From NCBI GenBank assembly GCA_031273645.1, contig JAISRM010000123.1, positions 1-18,630 on the forward strand: a stretch of DNA of 18,630 nt, given 5' to 3'. The notes beneath the pieces are model-generated. The model worked only from the letters and a program-made list of their open reading frames with translations, ran no database searches and was not told where the DNA came from. Below, piece after piece: positions 7,815 through 13,124 of this stretch. Position numbers and translations under genes: made by a program. The stretch's first letter is position 1; every line of letters begins with the position of its first letter. This stretch comes from Endomicrobium sp. GTDB taxonomy: Bacteria; Elusimicrobiota; Endomicrobiia; Endomicrobiales; Endomicrobiaceae.

Positions 7815-7982
7815 TTAAACTATACCTGCTTTTTCTAATTCTTCCATTTCTTTTTTCCATTTTTCATATTCTTGTTTTATTTTTTCGGGAGCGTTTGGCT
7901 TGATAGTAAAAAAATAGGCATCATCATCATCGTTAAAAACAGCCCATTTAGAACGTGCGATTTCCGGCAAAGTAAAAGACAT
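7815..7982 (-). CDS. Small acidic/lysine-rich protein, 55 aa, function unknown
   Basis: A 55-codon reading frame below the usual length cutoff. It begins MSFTLPEIARSKWAVF, has four consecutive aspartates at about 18-21, then a charged helix rich in Lys and Glu (EYEKWKKEMEELEKAG) and stops at TAA. A clean AGGAG lies 6 bases before the ATG, which is the main reason to believe it. It is on the minus strand and lies between the two 37-bp repeats. I recognise no family. Its size, charge and location in accessory DNA would fit an antitoxin, a small phage or plasmid protein, or a cassette gene, but none of these is shown by sequence. Confidence 0.55.
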   Translation of the reverse strand: MSFTLPEIARSKWAVFNDDDDAYFFTIKPNAPEKIKQEYEKWKKEMEELEKAGIV

Positions 7983-8082
7983 AGTTAACTCCTATTTTAA
8001 ATCAAAAAACAGCTTCAATCCGTTTCAACCCGCTAAAAAGCGCGTCTGGAGTGAGTATTTTGTTAATAAAGTATAGCTTTAA

Positions 8083-8196
8083 ATATTGAAAATTCAAGAA
8101 GTAAAAACGGTACAGAAGTTAGAAAGAGAAAGAGCGGGAAACATTTTATTCCCGCAAATGAGATTAGGAATGCTTAAGGCCTTCGTTTCTAAATAA
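8083..8196 (+). pseudogene. 3' fragment of a lost gene
   Basis: An open frame with no ribosome binding site or ATG at its head begins after a stop at 8080 and ends at TAA 8194-8196. Its residues (QKLERERAGNILFPQMR) look like genuine protein rather than random translation. The last nine codons coincide with the second copy of the 37-bp repeat, and a terminator follows ten bases later, as expected for the end of a former gene. The family is not recognised. Confidence 0.4.
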
Positions 8197-8205
8197 CAAT
8201 ATAAA
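8169..8205. repeat. 37-bp direct repeat, copy 2
   Basis: It matches 7723-7759 at 36 of 37 positions. In frame on + it encodes MLKAFVSK and TAA. This copy is followed directly by a terminator hairpin, so it is likely the original gene end. The other copy probably arrived with, or was duplicated by, the inserted segment between them. Confidence 0.85.
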
Positions 8206-8238
8206 ACCCTTGCTAAAACAGATTTCTTTAGCAAGGGT
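8206..8238. terminator. Bidirectional terminator hairpin
   Basis: A perfect 12-bp stem (ACCCTTGCTAAA at 8206-8217 with 8227-8238) has a 9-base loop. The right flank on + is moderately T-rich (ACTTTCTTA), and the left flank gives TTTTAT when read on minus. It follows the TAA of the gene fragment by nine bases. Confidence 0.65.
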
Positions 8239-8255
8239 ACTTTCTTATACTCACT

Positions 8256-8279
8256 TTTTGCGCAAACTATTGCGCAAAA
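8256..8279. repeat. Inverted repeat, possible operator
   Basis: TTTTGCGCAA and its exact reverse complement are separated by ACTA. Each half contains the palindrome TTGCGCAA. It lies between the terminator and the provirus with no adjacent gene start, so a regulatory role is speculative. Confidence 0.45.
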
Positions 8280-8471
8280 TCTTTAAAAAACTCTCCTCAA
8301 AAAACAATAAAATAAAAAATTTTCTCATTTAAACAAAAGCATGTGAGTGATATTTTATAACTATTAAAGTAACATATAATCTAACAACAAATTATCCTTA
8401 TTTATAAATACTTTTTCCAATCAATATAACATTCAACTTCATTGTTAACAAATTGCATTCCCCTTCATCGT

Positions 8472-8499
8472 ACTTAACATAATATATCTTATCGGACAG
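8472..8499. other. Left attachment site, dif-like XerCD site
   Basis: A 28-bp site with an arm ACTTAACATAA (inverse of the XerD-type half TTATGTTAAGT), a 6-bp centre TATATC, and an arm TTATCGGACAG (XerC-type half on the other strand). It matches 12596-12623 except at the tenth and last positions. The XerD-type half is very close to the general dif consensus. Confidence 0.85.
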
Positions 8500-8530
8500 T
8501 TTAAGTCTTATCTAAAAGGGGGTGAAACTT

Positions 8531-8650
8531 ATGAAACAGTTAAAAGCAGTTATTGTCGCTCTGTCACTTCTTCCTGGTCTTGTTAAAGAAATTGTAAAAA
8601 TCATTGACACTATTAAAGAAAAAAACAAAGAGGTTAAAAATGAAAATTAA
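8531..8650 (+). CDS. Small amphipathic phage peptide, 39 aa
   Basis: First gene of the provirus, 31 bases inside the left att site. It starts MKQLKAVIVALSLLPGL, so a hydrophobic stretch of about 20 residues follows two lysines. The remainder is an amphipathic Lys/Glu-rich helix (KEIVKIIDTIKEKNKEVKN). A strong AGGGGGTG ribosome binding site lies 6 bases before the ATG. Its stop overlaps the start of the next gene (ATG at 8640), suggesting coupled translation. No family is recognised. Size and layout would suit a membrane-active peptide, perhaps a lysis factor, which is inference only. In the circular phage genome it follows VP4 across the att site. Confidence 0.6.
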   Translation: MKQLKAVIVALSLLPGLVKEIVKIIDTIKEKNKEVKNEN

Positions 8651-8891
8651 TTGCACCACTATTACTATTGAATTGCAAAATGATTATCCTTCTTTGCCTT
8701 TCAATGAAGTTGAAGTTGTTGCTTATTCCTACAATGGCAATTTTACTCCTGAATTTGCCGATTTAGTGTGTCAAACCGTTAACGGTGATATGTACCGCTG
8801 TTTAATCAATAAAAACGATTCTGGTAAGTGTTGTAAGTTCTTTAAGGTTTTGCCTAATAATTATAACAATGAGAGGTTGCCAAATGTTTAA
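8640..8891 (+). CDS. Phage protein of 83 aa, function unknown
   Basis: Second gene of the provirus. An upstream in-frame ATT start at 8604 would add 12 Lys-rich residues. I chose the ATG at 8640 because AAAGAGG lies about 6 bases before it. The protein begins MKINCTTITIELQND and contains five cysteines and several aromatic residues (VVAYSYNGNF, DMYRCLINK, KCCKFFKV), with no signal peptide or membrane segment. It overlaps the first eight bases of VP1. Gokushoviruses often carry a non-structural VP5 of about this size, thought to act in ssDNA synthesis. I cannot align it with confidence, so VP5 is a positional guess. Confidence 0.65.
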   Translation: MKINCTTITIELQNDYPSLPFNEVEVVAYSYNGNFTPEFADLVCQTVNGDMYRCLINKNDSGKCCKFFKVLPNNYNNERLPNV

Positions 8892-10398
8892 TAAACGAAA
8901 TGTTTTCGATTTGACCCATGAGAGAAAACTTACTTGTGATATGGGGAAGCTTATCCCTATATTCTGCGAAGAAGTTGTCCCCACTGATCAATTTAAAGTT
9001 AAAACTGAGATTGTTGTTCGTCTTGCACCTATGCTTGCGCCTGTTATGCATCGTGTTGACGTTTTTACTCATTTTTTCTTCGTGCCGACGCGGTTACTTT
9101 ACGGCGCATATGAATCTTTCTTTTCTGGCGGCGAACAAGGCAATGACAATTCTACTTTGCCTTATATCGACGCTGGTTCTTCCGGATTTGCCAAAGGGTC
9201 TTTGGCTGATTATTTTGGTTTGCCGATTAATGTTCCTAACTTACAAGTTCTTGCTTTCCCCTTCCGCGTTTATGCTCAAGTTTGGAATGGGTGGTATAGA
9301 GACGAAAATTTGCAACAGAAAGTACCTGTTTCAACTGGTTCGGAAGCTATTGATAGTATTACTTCCGTTTCTCTTTTGAATCGTAATTGGGAAAAGGATT
9401 ATTTTACATCTGCTTTACCCTGGACACAGCGCGGTAATCCTGTACAGGTTTCTTTAGGTGGTGTTGCTCCTGTTACGGTTTCTGATCCTGCGCGGAATGC
9501 TTCTGTTAATTTTTCACCTGGCATGTTTTACGGGACGTCTAACCCTGCTGATGTTCAGGTTGGCAATCCTGATGAAAGTGCAGGTAATATTTCTGGTAGT
9601 GTTTCTTTGGGTTCTCGTAACCTTTCCGGAACTGCTGATCTGTCACAAGCTACGCCTATTACAATTAATGCTCTTCGTAATGCTTTTCAGCTTCAGCGTT
9701 GGGCTGAAAAGAATGCTCGCGCCGGAGTTCGTTATATCGAACTCATTCTTTCGCATTTTGGAATTCGTTCCTCTGACGCTCGTTTGCAACGTCCGGAATT
9801 TCTCGGCGGTGGTCGTTCCCCTGTTATCTTTTCTGAGGTTTTGCAAACTTCTTCTACTGACGATACAAGCCCACAAGCTAATATGGCAGGACACGGCTTT
9901 AGTGCTCAAGTATCCCATGAGTTTAGCAAGGGCTTTGAAGAGCATGGTTATATTATTGGCATTATGTCCATTATGCCGCGTACCGCGTATCAACAGGGCG
10001 TTTCTCGTATGTGGAATAGGAAAACTCGCTATGATTTCTACTGGCCGTTGTTCTCTCATTTAGGCGAACAAGCAGTAACTTATAAAGAAATTTATGCTCG
10101 TGGTAATGCTCAGGATGCCGGGATCTTTGGTTATCAAGGTCGCTATGACGAATACAGGCGTCGAGAAAGTGTTGTTTGTGGTGATTTTAGAGACCAGCTC
10201 GATTATTGGCATTTAGGTCGTAAGTTTGCAACGCCGCCTACTTTGTCTTCTGAGTTTATCACAGCTTCCCCTTCTAAACGTATCTTTGCTGTGACCGACC
10301 CAAACGTTCACAGTTGTTGGATTCAGATATTGAATAAAGTTAAAGCAGTTCGTCCTATGCCGCACATCGCACAGCCTGGACTGATTGACCACGAATAA
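8884..10398 (+). CDS. Major capsid protein VP1 (gokushovirus F-protein homologue)
   Basis: Forms the T=1 capsid of the virion. The 504 residues are close to the usual gokushovirus length of 530-570, slightly short. Typical blocks are seen in order: FDLTHERKLTCDMGKLIP at 9-25, RLAPMLAPVMHRVDVFTHFFFVP at 46-68, FRVYAQVWNGWYRDENLQ at 127-144, NWEKDYFTSALPWTQRG at 168-184, an insertion-loop region rich in Gly/Ser at about 190-255, LRNAFQLQRWAEKNARAG at 264-281, and the C-terminal DYWHLGRKF. The ATG at 8869 would add five residues, but GAGAGG sits 7 bases before 8884, so I start there. The gokushovirus spike insertion appears small. Confidence 0.95.
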   Translation: MFNKRNVFDLTHERKLTCDMGKLIPIFCEEVVPTDQFKVKTEIVVRLAPMLAPVMHRVDVFTHFFFVPTRLLYGAYESFFSGGEQGNDNSTLPYIDAGSSGFAKGSLADYFGLPINVPNLQVLAFPFRVYAQVWNGWYRDENLQQKVPVSTGSEAIDSITSVSLLNRNWEKDYFTSALPWTQRGNPVQVSLGGVAPVTVSDPARNASVNFSPGMFYGTSNPADVQVGNPDESAGNISGSVSLGSRNLSGTADLSQATPITINALRNAFQLQRWAEKNARAGVRYIELILSHFGIRSSDARLQRPEFLGGGRSPVIFSEVLQTSSTDDTSPQANMAGHGFSAQVSHEFSKGFEEHGYIIGIMSIMPRTAYQQGVSRMWNRKTRYDFYWPLFSHLGEQAVTYKEIYARGNAQDAGIFGYQGRYDEYRRRESVVCGDFRDQLDYWHLGRKFATPPTLSSEFITASPSKRIFAVTDPNVHSCWIQILNKVKAVRPMPHIAQPGLIDHE

Positions 10399-10409
10399 GG
10401 AGTTATAAC

Positions 10410-10850
10410 ATGATTAAGCAACCGTATTTTCGCAGTATTTTATCTCTTGGGAATTTTCGCGATGACGAAAAAAAATTCCCTGATTCTATTGTTGAATTGT
10501 CGGATTATGAGGATTTATCTTCTATGGTTAATAGATTTCTTTCGGGTGAATATATTCCGACTCGTCAAATGGGTTATGATGTTCCTTCTGGCGTTGCAGG
10601 TGAAGAAGCTTATGAACGTGAGGATATTACAAAATCTGATGGGTTTGACATCTCAGATTTGCCACCTCTTCAAGAATCTATTAAACGGAATTTGGCGAAG
10701 ATTGCTAAAAAACCGGGTGGCAAAAAGAGCGACGACTCCGACGACGTCCTCTCCCGCAAGGGTAGTCGGCGGAACAAGGAGCAAAACTCAGCCACCCCCG
10801 ACAATAATGAAGCTGAGCCTTCCGTTTCTGATCCTGTTCCTGAAGAATAA
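10410..10850 (+). CDS. Internal scaffolding protein VP3
   Basis: Assists procapsid assembly and is absent from mature virions in the family. The 146-residue length is typical. The N terminus (KQPYFRSILSLGNFRDDEKKF) and the internal SDYEDLSSMVNRFLSGEYIP-like stretch fit VP3 proteins, which usually hold a conserved block near residue 45 about the inner helix. The C-terminal third is charged, with Lys/Arg, Asp and Glu tracts (KKPGGKKSDDSDD, then PVPEE), and probably disordered. AAGGAG lies 7 bases before the ATG, and the gene follows VP1 by 11 bases. It ends directly before a strong hairpin at 10862. Confidence 0.85.
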   Translation: MIKQPYFRSILSLGNFRDDEKKFPDSIVELSDYEDLSSMVNRFLSGEYIPTRQMGYDVPSGVAGEEAYEREDITKSDGFDISDLPPLQESIKRNLAKIAKKPGGKKSDDSDDVLSRKGSRRNKEQNSATPDNNEAEPSVSDPVPEE

Positions 10851-10861
10851 ATAAAAAAAAT

Positions 10862-10897
10862 GTGGGCATATAACTTACTTGACTGTTATATGCCCAC
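10862..10897. terminator. Long hairpin between VP3 and VP2
   Basis: A perfect 13-bp stem (GTGGGCATATAAC with 10885-10897) has a 10-base loop. On + there is no T tail, but eight A's precede it, so on minus it reads as a classic terminator with T8. The loop CTTGACT can pair with AGTCAAG at 10917-10923, giving possible pseudoknot structure. It may cap VP3 mRNA, block antisense transcription, or act in ssDNA replication. Confidence 0.6.
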
Positions 10898-10954
10898 TGA
10901 CACCATTTAATTAGTCAGTCAAGCCCTTATGTCTTATGTTTTGGAGGCAATGGC

Positions 10955-11605
10955 ATGTGGCAACAATTATTAGCTCAAGGTATATCCGATAGTGTTAATT
11001 TGGCAAGTGATTGGATAGGTAAAAAATGGGATTATGATAAGTCTATTGAAGCATGGAATCGTACGAATGAGTATAATTCCCCTTCTGCTGTTATGCAGAG
11101 GTTAAAAGACGCTGGACTTAATCCTAATTTGGTTTACGGTCATGGCAATGCTGTTAATACGGCACAGCAAGCACCGTTTCAGCATGCACCGTCGAGGAAT
11201 GTATCGCAATTCGATTATATCGGTTCAAAAATGGCACAAGCACAGATTGATAATCTGCGTGCTCAAAATGAAAATTTAGTTGCGCAACGCGACAATGTGC
11301 GTGCGCAAACTCTTTCTGTTATGGAAACTGTTCGACGTGAAAAAAAAGAGAATGATTCTGTTGGTGATTCTATTTTTAATCGTTCTGATTATCCGGCTTT
11401 ACGTCTTATCCCTCGAATCCTTTCTCTTAGTTCCCCTCTTTCTTCGTCGGTTACTTTGCAAAAAGTCGGCGAAAAAGCTTACGATTCTGTCTCTTCTATT
11501 CTTAATCGTTCGAACATTATTACATCATCTATAAAAGACTTGGTCGGTCGTGCTTTTATCGGCACGCTTAAAAACCTTGTTGGTTCTCAAAGAGGGGGTG
11601 AATAA
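10955..11605 (+). CDS. DNA pilot protein VP2 (minor capsid, H-protein homologue)
   Basis: Minor virion protein thought to guide DNA through the host envelope. At 216 residues it is at the short end of the family. The diagnostic block WNRTNEYNSPSAVMQRLKDAGLNPNLVYGHG at about 34-64 is the classic VP2 signature. A Gln/Ala-rich helix follows (SKMAQAQIDNLRAQNENLVAQRDNVRAQ, about 88-115), a likely coiled coil as expected of H-type tube-forming proteins. The remaining C-terminal part is Ser-rich and not conserved by eye. GGAGG lies 7 bases before the ATG. It is separated from VP3 by a 104-base gap that holds a hairpin. Confidence 0.88.
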   Translation: MWQQLLAQGISDSVNLASDWIGKKWDYDKSIEAWNRTNEYNSPSAVMQRLKDAGLNPNLVYGHGNAVNTAQQAPFQHAPSRNVSQFDYIGSKMAQAQIDNLRAQNENLVAQRDNVRAQTLSVMETVRREKKENDSVGDSIFNRSDYPALRLIPRILSLSSPLSSSVTLQKVGEKAYDSVSSILNRSNIITSSIKDLVGRAFIGTLKNLVGSQRGGE

Positions 11606-11606
11606 T

Positions 11607-11714
11607 ATGGCTTTTAGACGTGGAAACTATCGTAGAAGAATCCGTAGATTTAAGCGGTCTGCTCGTCGTGTAAGGCGTCTCAATTTTGTTTCGCGCGGTG
11701 GATTTCGTTTGTAG
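11607..11714 (+). CDS. Arginine-rich DNA-packaging peptide, 35 aa (VP8/J-like)
   Basis: It begins MAFRRGNYRRRIRRFKR and ends SRGGFRL. About 14 of 35 residues are Arg or Lys. Gokushoviruses commonly encode a tiny basic peptide ending in a Gly-Gly-x-Arg-type tail next to VP2 or VP4. It is thought to bind and neutralise the packaged ssDNA, like protein J of phiX174. A strong GAGGGGGTG lies about 8 bases before the ATG, and the gene starts one base after the VP2 stop. It is too short for most gene finders, but motif, spacing and neighbours make it persuasive. Confidence 0.85.
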   Translation: MAFRRGNYRRRIRRFKRSARRVRRLNFVSRGGFRL

Positions 11715-11724
11715 TTTTTAATTT

Positions 11725-11754
11725 CCCCCCCCCCCTTAACACTTTGGGGGGGGG
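11725..11754. other. C11/G9 homopolymer hairpin before VP4
   Basis: Eleven C's (11725-11735), a 10-base spacer TTAACACTTT, then nine G's (11746-11754) form a very stable G-C stem. A comparable GC hairpin between the basic-peptide gene and the replication gene is plausible as a transcription attenuator or as part of the ssDNA replication origin. The runs are also prone to slippage and miscounting in sequencing. Confidence 0.7.
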
Positions 11755-11777
11755 ACGTTCTTTGACAGGTGGTTATT

Positions 11778-12593
11778 ATGCTATGTAAATATCCTATTTC
11801 GGTTAAAAGTGAATTTGGTTATATAGATGTTGGTTGTGGTAAATGTTTACCATGCAAAATTCGTCGTACTCAAGAATGGTCGCGACGTCTTAAATTGGAA
11901 GCAATTTATCATAAACAAAAGTGCTTTATTACTCTTACGTATAATGACGAATCTTTGCCTGCAAATTTTTCTCTCGAAAAAGCAGAGCTTCAAAAATTTT
12001 TTAAACGTCTTCGTAAACGTGTTGGTTCTTTTCGGTACTTTGCCGTTGGAGAGTATGGAGAAAAGCGCGGTCGTCCTCATTACCATGCTATATTGTTTGG
12101 CGTTGGTACTTCTCATAAAAAGGCTATTGCTCAAAGTTGGTCTAATGGCTTTATTAAAGTCGACGGATTCACTTCCGGTCGTGCTGGTTATGTTGCAAAA
12201 TATTGTTGCAAATTGTATGATACCAATGATAATATCCGCGCTCCTCAATTTACGGTTATGTCGCGTAATCCAGGAATCGGATATCGTTACGTTGACGACA
12301 ATTATGAATTTATGAGGTTACATTATGGAATGGTTTCTCACGGTCGCGTTGTTAATCTCCCCCGTTATTTTATGCGTCGGGTATATCCGCAATCCAAAGT
12401 CTCGGCTTTTACGGCTGATGTGTATCGTCGTCTTGTCTCTCGTCATATTCGCATTTCTTCAACTATGCATGAAATTGAGTTCATGACAAAAAACGGTTGT
12501 AAAAATCGCGGTGAAATGTTATTATTACAGCGTGAACAGTCAAGGCAGTTTTCTTTGAATATTGAAGCGAAGTACAAGCTTAAGCATGGTTAG
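11778..12593 (+). CDS. Replication initiation protein VP4 (HUH endonuclease, A-protein homologue)
   Basis: Nicks the phage origin and drives rolling-circle replication. From the ATG at 11778 the protein is 271 aa. A GTG at 11769 would add three residues, but AGGTGG is 5-6 bases before 11778. Motifs in order: the cysteine cluster GCGKCLPCK at 19-27, CFITLTYND at about 49-57, the HUH metal site RPHYHAILFG with His101 and His103, and GYVAKYCCK at 137-145 with tyrosines 138 and 142. One of these tyrosines is the probable DNA-linking residue. The length is a little shorter than many VP4 proteins. The stop codon is three bases before the right att site. Confidence 0.93.
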   Translation: MLCKYPISVKSEFGYIDVGCGKCLPCKIRRTQEWSRRLKLEAIYHKQKCFITLTYNDESLPANFSLEKAELQKFFKRLRKRVGSFRYFAVGEYGEKRGRPHYHAILFGVGTSHKKAIAQSWSNGFIKVDGFTSGRAGYVAKYCCKLYDTNDNIRAPQFTVMSRNPGIGYRYVDDNYEFMRLHYGMVSHGRVVNLPRYFMRRVYPQSKVSAFTADVYRRLVSRHIRISSTMHEIEFMTKNGCKNRGEMLLLQREQSRQFSLNIEAKYKLKHG

Positions 12594-12595
12594 TT

Positions 12596-12623
12596 ACTTA
12601 ACATTATATATCTTATCGGACAA
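12596..12623. other. Right attachment site, dif-like XerCD site
   Basis: A 28-bp repeat of 8472-8499 with differences at position 10 (T for A) and at position 28 (A for G). Arms are ACTTAACATTA and TTATCGGACAA around the centre TATATC. Comparing both copies suggests a host site with arms ACTTAACATAA and TTATCGGACAA, if exchange occurred in the centre. Confidence 0.85.
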
Positions 12624-13124
12624 ATTTAGGTCATACTAAACCGGCATATTTTCCCCGTAAAAAAACTTTACCAAAAGCTTTTTATTCTATCAAGTCTTTT
12701 TTAAAATAATTTTTATATTTTTTGGCATGGTGTTTATTTTTTTTGAAAAATTAAAATAAAAATACCGGACCCGGAAGTTTTAGTTGATTATTTTATTTTT
12801 TGCAGTTTTACATACCTTATCGCTATGTTTTAATAATTCGCAATACACCAACTTTTTGCATTAGTCAGTCCATTGTTTTACAGTCATTCCAAAACGGTTT
12901 GTTCCGGCTTTGTTTTTGAATTTGAATTAAAATTTATATGTTTATCTTTTCCCTCTCCTAAAAATTCTATTTTCCAATCAACAATTTTCCAATTGCTTTT
13001 ATCCGTTTTTAACTGTATAATCTGATTCGGGGATAATGCCGCTTTTTTTATTTCCCCCCTCTTTTTTTTACACAAAAAAATCAATTAAATTACATAGACG
13101 TTAATCTTAATAGAGGTTAAAAAA
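12624..13124. other. AT-rich gap right of the provirus
   Basis: No gene that I would call firmly. The first 260 bases are very AT-rich with T tracts and no reading frame of note. A minus-strand frame of 66 codons at 12884-13084 is treated separately. The leader of the next gene begins with TAGAGG at 13111-13116. Confidence 0.5.
12884..13084 (-). CDS. Doubtful small protein, 66 aa or a fragment
   Basis: An open frame on minus that reads like real protein in its middle (SPNQIIQLKTDKSNWKIVDW, then EFLGEGKDKH). It begins with a TTG and has no ribosome binding site. A run of eight A's then six G's near the start is a possible frameshift site, so the N terminus may have been lost. It is divergent from the lipoprotein gene at 13125. 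No family is recognised; it is either a small host gene with a mis-set start or a decaying remnant. Confidence 0.3.
   Translation of the reverse strand: MIFLCKKKRGEIKKAALSPNQIIQLKTDKSNWKIVDWKIEFLGEGKDKHINFNSNSKTKPEQTVLE

Larger units (their letters stand above)
7983..8471. other. Intergenic accessory DNA left of the provirus
   Basis: No complete gene. A short open stretch at 8083-8196 (+) reads KTVQKLERERAGNILFPQMR and then GMLKAFVSK before TAA. It looks like the 3' end of a lost gene. It is followed by a terminator hairpin at 8206-8238 and an inverted repeat at 8256-8279. From 8280 to 8471 the sequence is very AT-rich with no coding pattern. A TATAAT at 8375-8380 has no good -35 element. 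Confidence 0.5.
8472..12595 (+). mobile_element. Gokushovirus (Microviridae) provirus, about 4.1 kb, integrated at a dif-like site
   Basis: One copy of the flanking repeat plus the interior gives a 4124-bp circular genome, within the usual range for gokushoviruses. Gene order is ORF39, ORF83, VP1, VP3, VP2, basic peptide, VP4, all on +. VP1, VP2, VP3 and VP4 are recognisable by motif and intact. There is no integrase, and the flanks are Xer-type sites, as known for microviruses lysogenised through host XerC/XerD. The block is strongly T-rich on the coding strand and favours CGT arginine codons, whereas host genes on both sides are purine-rich and favour AGA. That is the base bias expected of packaged plus-strand ssDNA phage. 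Confidence 0.93.

Noticed and set aside
9643..10059. Minus-strand 138-codon frame opposite VP1
   Set aside because: It is antisense to conserved capsid blocks, lacks a ribosome binding site, and microviruses encode proteins on one strand only.
9458..10063. Long, extremely hydrophobic + strand frame inside VP1
   Set aside because: The T-rich phage sequence turns the +1 register into Leu/Phe/Val codons. Similar frames appear in VP2, VP3 and VP4 in the same register, so this is a compositional shadow, not a gene.
11280..11534. Hydrophobic 84-codon frame embedded in VP2, resembling phiX174 gene E in position and nature
   Set aside because: It begins with TTG and has no ribosome binding site, and T-rich composition explains its hydrophobicity. 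ORF39 is a better lysis candidate, though conservation in relatives could revive this one.
11827..12315. 162-codon + strand frame inside VP4
   Set aside because: It overlaps the HUH and tyrosine motifs of VP4 in another register and shows only compositional hydrophobicity.
10911..12870. Ten-base match TTAGTCAGTC in the phage (10911) and in the right flank (12861)
   Set aside because: A single 10-base match in AT-rich DNA may be chance; it lies outside the att sites and has no partner on the left.
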